A stretch of DNA of 64,000 nucleotides, taken from positions 33,065 to 97,064 of IMG/VR virus record IMGVR_UViG_3300030688_000409; one strand, 5' to 3'. Each line of letters opens with the position of its first letter. Position 1 is the stretch's first letter. The translations under genes were made by a program, and so were the position numbers. This DNA comes from a virus. This document shows, in pieces, positions 1 to 6,443 of the stretch. The notes under the pieces were generated by a model. The model was not told the DNA's origin, ran no database searches, and saw only the letters and a program-made list of their open reading frames with translations.

Positions 1-154
1 CCTTGCCATAGTCGATTACAGGGGTGTGGGTGGCGTACACCATCTGGCACTTCTCACAGCTAACAATCTGCTGGCCGGTGGGAGTGGTGTACAGCAATTC
101 ATTCAAGGAGTAATCGCAGCAGGGACAATGTCGTTCAGGCTTACTTGGGTTCAT
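1..154 (-). CDS. Zinc-ribbon protein, cut by the left window edge
   Basis: An ATG at 154 opens a frame that runs off the left edge, so only the first 51 residues are visible. They contain two Cys pairs, CPCC and CEKC, about 25 residues apart, which is a typical treble-clef or zinc-ribbon arrangement. The start lies inside the last codons of the upstream P-loop ATPase gene (14-nt overlap), suggesting translational coupling. No function can be assigned. Confidence 0.6.
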   Translation of the reverse strand, partial: MNPSKPERHCPCCDYSLNELLYTTPTGQQIVSCEKCQMVYATHTPVIDYGK

Positions 155-695
155 ACTTATCCTTCAGTACCTTCATCCGGTATGCTTCCTGAGCCAGACC
201 TAGATGTTCGAGGATGGGCATCACGTAATCGTTCGACCGCTCAAGGCGGATGGCATGGGGCGGGAGTACGGCTTCAATCTTGGGGGCGAAGGAGTCCGAC
301 GCTTCTCTGTCCTGCTGCACCCTGCCGGTGCCGTGGAACTTGAAGTCGTCGTTGCGGGGAAGGTAGAAGACGATGTTGTCGTACTCGTTGAAGTAGGCGT
401 GGACTACATCCACCAGTTCAGGCTTGGGGTCGGTCGCGTAGACGATGCCGAGAAGAAGGGACGTGTCAGTGACCGCGTAGTCGATGTTCTCCAGACGGGA
501 TAGCTTGCGGTTCTGCTTTGCCAGAATGTAAAGCTGGTCGGCAAGGATGTTTCCTCTGTGCTCATACACCATATCCTTTGCATACTCGCTGGCGTACTCC
601 ACGCTCAAACCCATACGCTTCATGTAGTACAGGAGCCCGTAGACGGTGGTGGATTTGCCGGTGTTCGATGCTCCGATGAGATTGATGACCTTCAT
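141..695 (-). CDS. P-loop ATPase/kinase of the AAA_28/NadR-like type
   Basis: The 184-residue protein begins with MKVINLIGASNTGKSTT, a Walker A motif (GASNTGKS) right at the N terminus, followed by a likely Walker B-type strand near residue 75 (YAVTDTSLLLG). This layout matches small phage ATPases of the AAA_28 type related to NadR-like nucleotide kinases. The substrate cannot be read from the sequence. The start overlaps the upstream stop as ATGA, with a GAGGG ribosome-binding site, so it belongs to the 0-5.9 kb minus-strand operon. Confidence 0.7.
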   Translation of the reverse strand: MKVINLIGASNTGKSTTVYGLLYYMKRMGLSVEYASEYAKDMVYEHRGNILADQLYILAKQNRKLSRLENIDYAVTDTSLLLGIVYATDPKPELVDVVHAYFNEYDNIVFYLPRNDDFKFHGTGRVQQDREASDSFAPKIEAVLPPHAIRLERSNDYVMPILEHLGLAQEAYRMKVLKDKYEPK

Positions 696-952
696 TTTTT
701 GCCCTCGGCCACATTACCCGGCCAGAGTTTGTGTTTGTTTCCACGGGCATGGTCAGCAGGGCAAGGCAACTCCACCCCTTCTGGTTCCCAGCCAGTGAAA
801 GCGATACCCCAAGCAGCGCGGAGAGCTTGCCAGTCCTTCTGCTTGTCGCAGTGTTCACACTCACCGGGAGCGTGAAGGATTCTCTGGTCACAGTGGGGGA
901 ATTGCTCGATGGAGTCGAGGATATTGATTTCGGTTTTGATTTTCTTGAACAT
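692..952 (-). CDS. Hypothetical small Cys-containing protein
   Basis: 86 residues with two Cys/His clusters: HCDQ followed by CEHCDKQKDWQ, and CPADHARGNKH. The second part, a W-x-A-L stretch then PCPADHA, resembles small phage zinc-binding proteins but no family is recognised. It overlaps both neighbours by 1-4 nt and is clearly part of the same operon. Confidence 0.55.
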   Translation of the reverse strand: MFKKIKTEINILDSIEQFPHCDQRILHAPGECEHCDKQKDWQALRAAWGIAFTGWEPEGVELPCPADHARGNKHKLWPGNVAEGKK

Positions 953-1140
953 TAGCTCTCCAGACTACATACAACGTAACTTACCCTTGGTTCCATCATG
1001 TCAGTAAGATGGTTGCTGCAAACTACAAACTCCTCATAGTCGCTATCATCCTCGGCCTGATTGTTGAACCGCCACTCAGCCGCTTCATTACACGGAAGGC
1101 CCAGACAAGTGCCATCGTCTTTAACATAGTCACACTTCAT
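952..1140 (-). CDS. Hypothetical small Cys-containing protein
   Basis: 62 residues, start MKCDYVKDDGTC, with Cys at CDY, GTC, LPC and VVCSNH. The spacing (C-x8-C...C...C-x2-H) could bind one zinc. The ATG overlaps the upstream stop and the stop overlaps the downstream ATG by one base. Function unknown. Confidence 0.55.
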   Translation of the reverse strand: MKCDYVKDDGTCLGLPCNEAAEWRFNNQAEDDSDYEEFVVCSNHLTDMMEPRVSYVVCSLES

Positions 1141-1370
1141 AGTGAAGCTCCGAACCCTATGACCGCAGCTTCAATCTTGCGAAGACGTTCAATCTCGTCT
1201 CGAATGGAACAACCAAGGTTCCGGCTAAAGGTAATGGCGTCTTCCTCATCGGCGTTGACCCACGAGATGAAGGCATCAAGAAGTAACCGACCCCTCTCCC
1301 TCTCCTGTACTGCGTATGGTGCTGTCCCCGTCGTCAGTGTCGGTGGTTGTAGCTTGTATGGTGTCATCAT
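1137..1370 (-). CDS. Hypothetical protein overlapping the helicase 3' end
   Basis: 77 residues; the helical C-terminal half (DAFISWVNADEEDAITFSRN) looks like a folded domain. The ATG at 1370 gives an overlap of about 95 nt with the helicase gene, which is long. The true start may be further downstream, but no in-frame start with a good ribosome-binding site is evident. Confidence 0.45.
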   Translation of the reverse strand: MMTPYKLQPPTLTTGTAPYAVQERERGRLLLDAFISWVNADEEDAITFSRNLGCSIRDEIERLRKIEAAVIGFGASL

Positions 1371-3063
1371 GCTTAGGTATCTCGATTCCGTGGTCTGTTA
1401 GGAACTTGGTTGCCATCTTTTTGATGTAGTCGTCATCCGTTTGAAGCTCTTCTACTATAGTTTGGTGAGGGTTTATAATCCCTTCTAACTGTTGTTTCTT
1501 AATACCCAACCGATCTGACATCACTGGGTCAGAACCGTGCTCTGAGAGAAGATAGTAGGCAGTCACAGGGTCGTCTTGACCGTCACGATGTACACGACCT
1601 ATGAATTGCTTTAGGGCTGACGGTGACCAATCCAACTCAGCAAATACAACTAGGTGACAAATATCTTGAAGTCCATCCATTCCGGCACCTGAACGAAGGG
1701 ACAGAAGCATCACCTTAGACTCTCCACTGATGAATTTCTGCTTGGAAACTTCCTTTTGAACGGAGGACTCTGACCCCGAGAACATAACAGGGTTCAAGTC
1801 TTTCAACTCTTCCATGAGGACAGAATAAACCTCCCTATGCCATAACCCAACGAGCACAGGCTCCCCCGAGGTTTCTATCAACATTCGAATGAACTCAGCG
1901 GCGTAAGGGCTCTTCGCCACCCCTGTATACTGACGCAACTTAAGGTCAAACTGACCCGCAGCTTGCATCTTCTGCCCCTTGAAATCCTGTCCTCCCTGTT
2001 TCAGGATTAGTTTAGCCAGTTCAACCGCTTGACCCTTCATCGAGTCAAGCACCTTTAGATCAGCTTCGATAAAGTGGGGAACTGAGGTGACCTCAGGAAG
2101 CTCTCGCTTCACATCTTTACGAGTGCGACGTAGCATAAGACCGGTGGCGGCGGCGTAACTGCCAAACGCCGAGGGGTCTTTGATCCTTGGCTTTTGATCC
2201 TGATAGGTACACCACTCCCGTTCAAATTCGGCCCAAGTACCCAAGGCACCGGGGCTAAGGATGTCGATGACGTTGTAGATTTCTCCGCCGAAGTTAAAAA
2301 TGGGGGTTGCTGAGAGACCCAACCTATACTCTACATTTTCTGAAATGTGTCTGGCCGCTTTGTACTTCTGAGAGTCTCGATGACGTAATTCGTGGCACTC
2401 ATCAACCACTAACCCTTTTAATACAGGGGCCAGCGTCTCGGCCCATCCTGCCAGTTTGTGATAGTTGGTGATGAACACATCTGGCAATTTACCGTTGGTG
2501 TACTTTAGGATGTCGTACGGAGTACCCTTCTTCAGGATGTGGGTGGTCAGGTCGGAGAACTTGTGAATCTCAGCCTCCCATTGCTTGGGGAGATGAGATA
2601 AGGTGACTACAAGAGCCGGACGGGTGCGAGGGTCGGTGAGCCCCGCGATTGATATTAGGGTTTTTCCTAAACCAACGTCGTCAGCCAACAGCAGACCATT
2701 ATTCGCTAACCAGAGCGAAGTTCCAGTCACCTGATAGGGTCTAGGTGGGAGTTTTAGAGTGAAGGTAGACAGGAGTTCCTGACCTGAAAGTAGCCGGTCT
2801 ACCAATGCTACTTTTTCCTTGTACTTACCAGCCTCCCCCAGCATCCTTACTTCAGCTTCGGGGGATAGTAGGAGTGGGTGGCGTTCGATAAACCACTGTA
2901 GGTCTAGGCAGTTTTCGGGTGTGGCTGAAAGTGACTGGGTGCCATACTGCCACGTGTCTATCTTCGCGAACACCCGCTTGAGGCGGATGGCGATGTGTGG
3001 TTCACAGGTGATATCAAACCTGTTCTTCTTCTTGTTATAAGTTACCGAACCATATATTTTCAA
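1276..3063 (-). CDS. SNF2-family (SF2) DNA helicase/ATPase
   Basis: 595 residues carrying the SNF2 motif set in order: a Q-like RPYQ near residue 108, Walker A (DDVGLGKT, about 128-135), motif II DECH at 221-224, motif III SATPIF at 251-256, and motif VI near residue 490 (GRVHRDGQDD). SNF2-type enzymes translocate on double-stranded DNA; phage members serve in replication, recombination or remodelling. The C-terminal tail of about 35 residues is Asp/Thr-rich and probably disordered. Family assignment is firm; the specific role is not. Confidence 0.88.
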   Translation of the reverse strand: MKIYGSVTYNKKKNRFDITCEPHIAIRLKRVFAKIDTWQYGTQSLSATPENCLDLQWFIERHPLLLSPEAEVRMLGEAGKYKEKVALVDRLLSGQELLSTFTLKLPPRPYQVTGTSLWLANNGLLLADDVGLGKTLISIAGLTDPRTRPALVVTLSHLPKQWEAEIHKFSDLTTHILKKGTPYDILKYTNGKLPDVFITNYHKLAGWAETLAPVLKGLVVDECHELRHRDSQKYKAARHISENVEYRLGLSATPIFNFGGEIYNVIDILSPGALGTWAEFEREWCTYQDQKPRIKDPSAFGSYAAATGLMLRRTRKDVKRELPEVTSVPHFIEADLKVLDSMKGQAVELAKLILKQGGQDFKGQKMQAAGQFDLKLRQYTGVAKSPYAAEFIRMLIETSGEPVLVGLWHREVYSVLMEELKDLNPVMFSGSESSVQKEVSKQKFISGESKVMLLSLRSGAGMDGLQDICHLVVFAELDWSPSALKQFIGRVHRDGQDDPVTAYYLLSEHGSDPVMSDRLGIKKQQLEGIINPHQTIVEELQTDDDYIKKMATKFLTDHGIEIPKHDDTIQATTTDTDDGDSTIRSTGEGEGSVTS

Positions 3064-3089
3064 GTTAGCTACCTTGCTTTTCTAAGCAC

Positions 3090-3359
3090 TCACGAATTCG
3101 GTACTTTAGTGCAGGGACACATGGGGTTCACACACGGAATCTCTTCCGGCTTATCCCGCATCTTCCGGTTGTATTCTGCCTTCTCCTTCGCATGGTTGCG
3201 TAGCCTCTGGATGGGTTCGGCAAGGGCTTGAACGAAGCTACCCCACTGCGACACTGACTCCAAGCAGGGGTCGCCGTCAGTCTCCCGGATGAACTTGAGT
3301 GCCTTGGTCGCCAGTGTGTCGGCAAACTCGAATATGTCAACGTCAATCTTTAGACCCAT
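3090..3359 (-). CDS. Hypothetical protein with C-terminal Cys cluster
   Basis: 89 residues, mostly helical (MGLKIDVDIFEFADTLATKA), ending in a Cys motif, CVNPMCPCTK. The start at 3359 overlaps the end of the NADAR gene by 10 nt, so the two are co-translated. No family recognised. Confidence 0.5.
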   Translation of the reverse strand: MGLKIDVDIFEFADTLATKALKFIRETDGDPCLESVSQWGSFVQALAEPIQRLRNHAKEKAEYNRKMRDKPEEIPCVNPMCPCTKVPNS

Positions 3360-3970
3360 GCTGGCAACTCGCTCCTCGTCTTGCTACAGGTTTTGCACTT
3401 GTGGGCGTTCTGCCGACAATCGGCATCACACTGCTGTGCGTCATCATTGCCGGGAGCGATGAATTCGTGGATGTGGAAGTCCGGGCTCTTTACTTCTTCA
3501 CGGACTATCATCCAAAGCTTGCCCAGCATGTTGTGGCCGTTGCCGTCCTCTCCCCAGCCCCAAAATGAATCCCGATAGGAGTCTTCAATCAACTCACGGG
3601 TACCGGTTTCCATGAGCTTACGACGCACGTACTCATGCTGATACGCCTTAGCCCTGAGCAAGTCCTGCATGATGCCAGTCCTTACATCTTCCCAATCGGG
3701 ACGACGGTACTCTGTGTACTGAGCGGCAGTCTTGAAGGCTTCGTGAGCAGAGGGAGCCTTGATGATGCTCTGTTGAATGCCGAACACGGTCAGTCTATCC
3801 AGAGCCCCCTCGGGTCTGTAGTTGAACTTCTCCCAGTGGTACGCTGCTTCAGACGTGTCGAAGCGGATACCCTTCCACTGAAGGGTGAAGGACGAGAAGT
3901 TGGACAGGACGTAGAAGTCCTGCTCGTAGAAGAATACCTGCTGGTCGGTGTCGAGTTTATGGTTCGCCAT
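3350..3970 (-). CDS. NADAR domain protein (DUF1768/YbiA-like), predicted ADP-ribose hydrolase
   Basis: 206 residues. The NADAR signature runs through the protein: FYVLSNFSSF near the N terminus, the EAAYHWEKF helix, DWEDVRTGIM, and FWGWGEDGNGHNMLGKLWM around residues 135-153. NADAR enzymes act on ADP-ribosyl or NAD-derived substrates, and some remove ADP-ribose from guanine bases in DNA. Directly upstream is a DUF4326 gene, a frequent companion. In a phage the likely job is undoing an ADP-ribosylation defence or recycling NAD metabolites (inference). The C-terminal 35 residues add a Cys/His cluster (CDADCRQNAHKCKTC) that could bind zinc. Confidence 0.85.
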   Translation of the reverse strand: MANHKLDTDQQVFFYEQDFYVLSNFSSFTLQWKGIRFDTSEAAYHWEKFNYRPEGALDRLTVFGIQQSIIKAPSAHEAFKTAAQYTEYRRPDWEDVRTGIMQDLLRAKAYQHEYVRRKLMETGTRELIEDSYRDSFWGWGEDGNGHNMLGKLWMIVREEVKSPDFHIHEFIAPGNDDAQQCDADCRQNAHKCKTCSKTRSELPAWV

Positions 3971-3976
3971 ACTAAC

Positions 3977-4414
3977 CTAATACCCCGGAACGGGGGAAGG
4001 TCGGCCCAGATAGCTAAACTTTGCCTCCCCGGAGCGTTCATCCACATGGTCTAATTCGGCTAAGAAAGCCAGCACATCCCCATGGCACAGATACTTCGGC
4101 TTACACCAGCAGCCCAAGGTCTTCCCGCGTAACTCTGGGAGACGGACAACTAAGTTGGGCATGGATAGGACGTACCTACGGTACTTCTCAAGCACGACCT
4201 TGCGGTTGCCGTCGTAGCCAAGGCGGAAGGGATTGTGCCAGTCGGACTGGGAGAACTCCAAGAACGACCGGCCAATGTAGATGTCAAACTGAGGGCTCTT
4301 CCTTACATGCACAACTGTTGTCAATTCGTTGTCCTCTAAATGAAAAATCTTCCATGCTATCCGCCGTACATAGGGTTCTAATACTGGTGATTTTTGATTT
4401 TTGACAGTTGGCAC
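3977..4414 (-). CDS. DUF4326 domain protein
   Basis: 145 residues starting with GTG at 4414. The DUF4326 pattern is clear: VVHVRKSPQFDIYIGR, then WHNPF, then LRGKTLGCWCKPKYLCHGD. Biochemical function is not established; the conserved Cys/His residues suggest metal binding or catalysis. DUF4326 and NADAR genes are often found together, and here only 6 nt separate them, so a joint role in ADP-ribose or NAD chemistry is plausible. Confidence 0.8.
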   Translation of the reverse strand: MPTVKNQKSPVLEPYVRRIAWKIFHLEDNELTTVVHVRKSPQFDIYIGRSFLEFSQSDWHNPFRLGYDGNRKVVLEKYRRYVLSMPNLVVRLPELRGKTLGCWCKPKYLCHGDVLAFLAELDHVDERSGEAKFSYLGRPSPVPGY

Positions 4415-4434
4415 TTTATACTATCGTATATCAA

Positions 4435-4608
4435 CTATTTACCCATTCCTCCGAGCAAAAGCACAACCATGGTAGCCGCGATGAGACCGCTGACGATGGC
4501 TGGGTGGCAGTTAGGGCAGATGGCACACACACCGAGGTTCAGCACCGTGGCGAGGAAGAACGCGACGGCGAAGACCATGACGGTGATGGCAAACTTACGT
4601 AGGCGCAT
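4435..4608 (-). CDS. Small two-helix membrane protein
   Basis: 57 residues, ATG at 4608. A basic start (MRLRKF) is followed by a hydrophobic stretch of about 20 residues, a short loop CAICPNCHP, and a second hydrophobic stretch ending LLGGMGK. The loop contains C-x2-C-x2-C-H and therefore also a formal CxxCH; with no other haem context this is more likely metal-binding or chance. It sits in the gap between DUF4326 and the nuclease-like gene in the same orientation. Confidence 0.55.
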   Translation of the reverse strand: MRLRKFAITVMVFAVAFFLATVLNLGVCAICPNCHPAIVSGLIAATMVVLLLGGMGK

Positions 4609-4630
4609 AGCGGCCTCATTCTAAACTTTC

Positions 4631-4999
4631 TTAGAGGAAGCTCAGCAAGAGATGGACTATGTATAGCGGTTTGTTATTCAGTGTTTCTGGTAGATTCTTG
4701 TGCTTGCTCATGGTCGTGAGAAGGACGAGTTCCTTGACCTTATCGGACTGAGCGTACCGCATGAGTTGACGGGTGACGGCGGCGAGGCTGGTACCCCCGC
4801 TGGAGTCGTCTGCTTTGCATTCTATACCGAGCGTCCCGGCAAGGAAGTCGATGCGGTCGCGGGGAGTCAAGCTGACCTCTGGTTCGAACTCCAATCCGAG
4901 GCCAGTGAGAACGAGGTTGACGCCCTGCTGCAAGTCCTTCTCGTTTTTGTACCGATACCGACAAGAATAGAGAGCTTCACATATTTCCCGTGGGTTCAC
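4631..4999 (-). CDS. PD-(D/E)XK-type nuclease-like protein
   Basis: 122 residues beginning with GTG at 4999 behind a GAGGGG ribosome-binding site. The middle reads SLTPRDRIDFLAGTLGIECK: an Asp (RID) and the E-x-K (IECK) on adjacent strands give the PD-(D/E)XK nuclease core, followed by a helix with R-Q-L. Similar small proteins act as phage endonucleases or as restriction-like relics. Active-site residues look intact. Role inferred from motif only. Confidence 0.6.
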   Translation of the reverse strand: MNPREICEALYSCRYRYKNEKDLQQGVNLVLTGLGLEFEPEVSLTPRDRIDFLAGTLGIECKADDSSGGTSLAAVTRQLMRYAQSDKVKELVLLTTMSKHKNLPETLNNKPLYIVHLLLSFL

Positions 5000-5298
5000 A
5001 TTAGCCCCTCTTTTTGAATATGACGAGCGGCTCGAATAATGTACGAGATAAATTCAGCATAGGGAGTATCGTTCTTAGCGTATTGACACTCAGAACAACA
5101 TGAGACCACGTTTAGTTCGGTGTAACCAAGACTGCTATCTTTCCTGTCCACTCCATTGCATGTGGTTTTTATTTCCCGGTTCCCTTTCCATGATTTCTTA
5201 ACTCGTTCACGAGGAGGACGCGAGGTTGGTTTTGGTCTTGGCACGGTGGCGGCTGTGGATGAATTTCTTCGCACCAGCAACATCCCTGCGTTCTCCAC
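4996..5298 (-). CDS. HNH-like fragment (C-terminal part of an HNH homing-type protein)
   Basis: The credible part is the C-terminal 60 residues: CNGVDRKDSSLGYTELNVV followed by CCSECQYAKN. This is the N-G-I-D-R ... N-V-V-x-C-C-x-x-C-N-x-A-K signature of phage HNH proteins. The N-terminal 30 residues (Arg/Pro/Ser-rich) overlap another frame and look like out-of-frame reading. The usual first Cys pair is missing here, so the gene is probably truncated or frameshifted relative to the upstream frame at 5207-5392. Confidence 0.45.
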   Translation of the reverse strand: MENAGMLLVRRNSSTAATVPRPKPTSRPPRERVKKSWKGNREIKTTCNGVDRKDSSLGYTELNVVSCCSECQYAKNDTPYAEFISYIIRAARHIQKEGLM

Positions 5299-5392
5299 GC
5301 TTCCCGTTGCAGTAGTCCTTACCGGGAGGCGGGAACTTGATGTCAGCCTTGCCGTCTGTGCGGTGGTTAGTCTTGCTCATGTGGCCACGCAT
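5207..5392 (-). CDS. Short basic protein, possibly the 5' part of a frameshifted HNH gene
   Basis: 61 residues, very basic (KKFIHSRHRAKTKTN near the end). It overlaps the HNH-like frame by 92 nt in a different frame. Joined by one frameshift near 5210-5215, the two would give one protein with a basic N-terminal domain and the NGVDR...CC..C HNH half. ATG at 5392 or 5380; the start lies inside the upstream gene's last codons. Confidence 0.4.
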   Translation of the reverse strand: MRGHMSKTNHRTDGKADIKFPPPGKDYCNGKRGERRDVAGAKKFIHSRHRAKTKTNLASSS

Positions 5393-5555
5393 CCTCGGAC
5401 TTGAGAAGGTCGATGAGTTCTTTGGCTAACTCAATCTGTCCGTCATGGTATCCATCATCGTACACGTCCTCAATATCGGACGAGGTCTCATTGATGTTGC
5501 AGGGCGTCTTCTCAGCCCAATACTTCAGCATCGTTACCAGCTTTGCATTCGTCAT
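5367..5555 (-). CDS. Hypothetical acidic protein
   Basis: 62 residues, helical and acidic (DIEDVYDDGYHDGQIELAKE). The DGYHDGQ...AKELIDLL pattern resembles short phage proteins predicted to form one amphipathic helix. Overlaps the downstream start. Function unknown. Confidence 0.5.
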   Translation of the reverse strand: MTNAKLVTMLKYWAEKTPCNINETSSDIEDVYDDGYHDGQIELAKELIDLLKSEDAWPHEQD

Positions 5556-5558
5556 AAG

Positions 5559-5855
5559 TTAGTCCGTATCCAGATTGTGTTCGCCGCACTTGGGGCACGC
5601 TGGCCACTTGCCTCCGTTAGCCGCGATAGCTTTCTTCCAGCTTGCGTGCGTCCACCACTTCTGAGTGAATGGAGCCGAGAGCCGCCAGTAGATGCACCTA
5701 GCCAACACGACCCAACTGAATTCCTTCTTCTCGGTTCGCACCATCTTGGGAAACCAGAGCCACTTGATGTCGCTCATCAGGACGGTGAAGGGGTTGTAGC
5801 TGGAAGTCCAGAAATCGTCTTGTTCCCACGGGCAGCTATGACAGTGTATGTACAT
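5559..5855 (-). CDS. Hypothetical protein with zinc-binding ends
   Basis: 98 residues. Starts MYIHCHSCPWEQDDFW and ends with ACPKCGEHNLDTD, so two Cys pairs could form one zinc ribbon by closing the ends. The middle is Trp-rich (IKWLWFPK, ARCIYWRLS). Only 5 nt separate the ATG from a -10-like TATTAT, so this mRNA may be leaderless. No family recognised. Confidence 0.5.
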   Translation of the reverse strand: MYIHCHSCPWEQDDFWTSSYNPFTVLMSDIKWLWFPKMVRTEKKEFSWVVLARCIYWRLSAPFTQKWWTHASWKKAIAANGGKWPACPKCGEHNLDTD

Positions 5856-5860
5856 ACCCT

Positions 5861-5892
5861 ATAATACGCAACCTTGGCTTATAACCGCACAA
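5861..5892 (-). promoter_or_regulatory. Candidate promoter for the 5.9-0 kb operon
   Basis: On the minus strand TTGTGC (5892-5887) is followed after 20 nt by TATTAT (5866-5861) and, 5 nt later, by the ATG at 5855. It resembles the leaderless promoter family at 33.3, 34.3 and 36.3 kb, but the hexamers and spacing are less exact. Confidence 0.4.
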
Positions 5893-5913
5893 CAGAATAT
5901 GCTTGTGGTTACG

Positions 5914-6288
5914 TTACTTACTCCAAGTGATGCCTAGTCTAGCGAGGAAGGTACGGTCGTCCATACTGATGCAGTGCTTCTTGACACATACTTTACACTG
6001 GCATTTGAGGTCAAGAGCGTGCCCGGTCTTCTGAGCACGCGGCGTGGCTCTTACTTGACCAACGACGCCAATAACAGGGATGGCAAACGGTACCTTCATC
6101 TTCAGCGGGAACGCACCGGACTCGACAAAACGCTTATGTGCCACTGCAAGGGGAGCCATACGCTGGGCAAACTCTGCGTTAGAAATCATCTTCTTCGAGA
6201 CATCCGAGTACAACTGGTACACCGCTTTGATGTGCTCGGTCAATTGCTGTTGAGAAGGTACCTGTTCCATATCTATCAATACCGCCAT
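5914..6288 (-). CDS. Hypothetical protein with C-terminal Cys/His motif
   Basis: 124 residues. A helical N-terminal part (EHIKAVYQLYSDVSKKM) is followed by a segment ending in LKCQCKVCVKKHC, a Cys-rich metal-binding candidate, and DRTFLARLGI. No family recognised. It is the first gene downstream of the sigma-like gene, after a palindromic terminator candidate. Confidence 0.5.
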   Translation of the reverse strand: MAVLIDMEQVPSQQQLTEHIKAVYQLYSDVSKKMISNAEFAQRMAPLAVAHKRFVESGAFPLKMKVPFAIPVIGVVGQVRATPRAQKTGHALDLKCQCKVCVKKHCISMDDRTFLARLGITWSK

Positions 6289-6411
6289 ATGTTACTTGGT
6301 TGTGGTTAGACAGCCGGTGACGCCTGATGTACGAGTAGGATGCGTGGGCTACGAGACCTATCCGGCAGCGAGGTCTTTCTCGAAAGCAATGAAGTTTGCA
6401 AACATAAATAT

Positions 6412-6431
6412 GTCCCCCTAATTAGGGGGAC
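6412..6431. terminator. Perfect 20-nt palindrome, terminator candidate
   Basis: GTCCCCCTAATTAGGGGGAC is a perfect palindrome 13 nt downstream of the sigma-like gene's stop codon. No clear T-run follows on the minus strand (ATATTTATG). It may act as a terminator, an RNA-processing hairpin or a dyad operator. Confidence 0.5.
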
Positions 6432-6443
6432 GATATCTACGAA

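Noticed and set aside
4435-4608. Haem-binding cytochrome c motif in the small membrane protein
   Set aside because: A formal CxxCH exists, but the protein is tiny, lacks other cytochrome features and the CxxCxxCH spacing suggests metal binding or chance.
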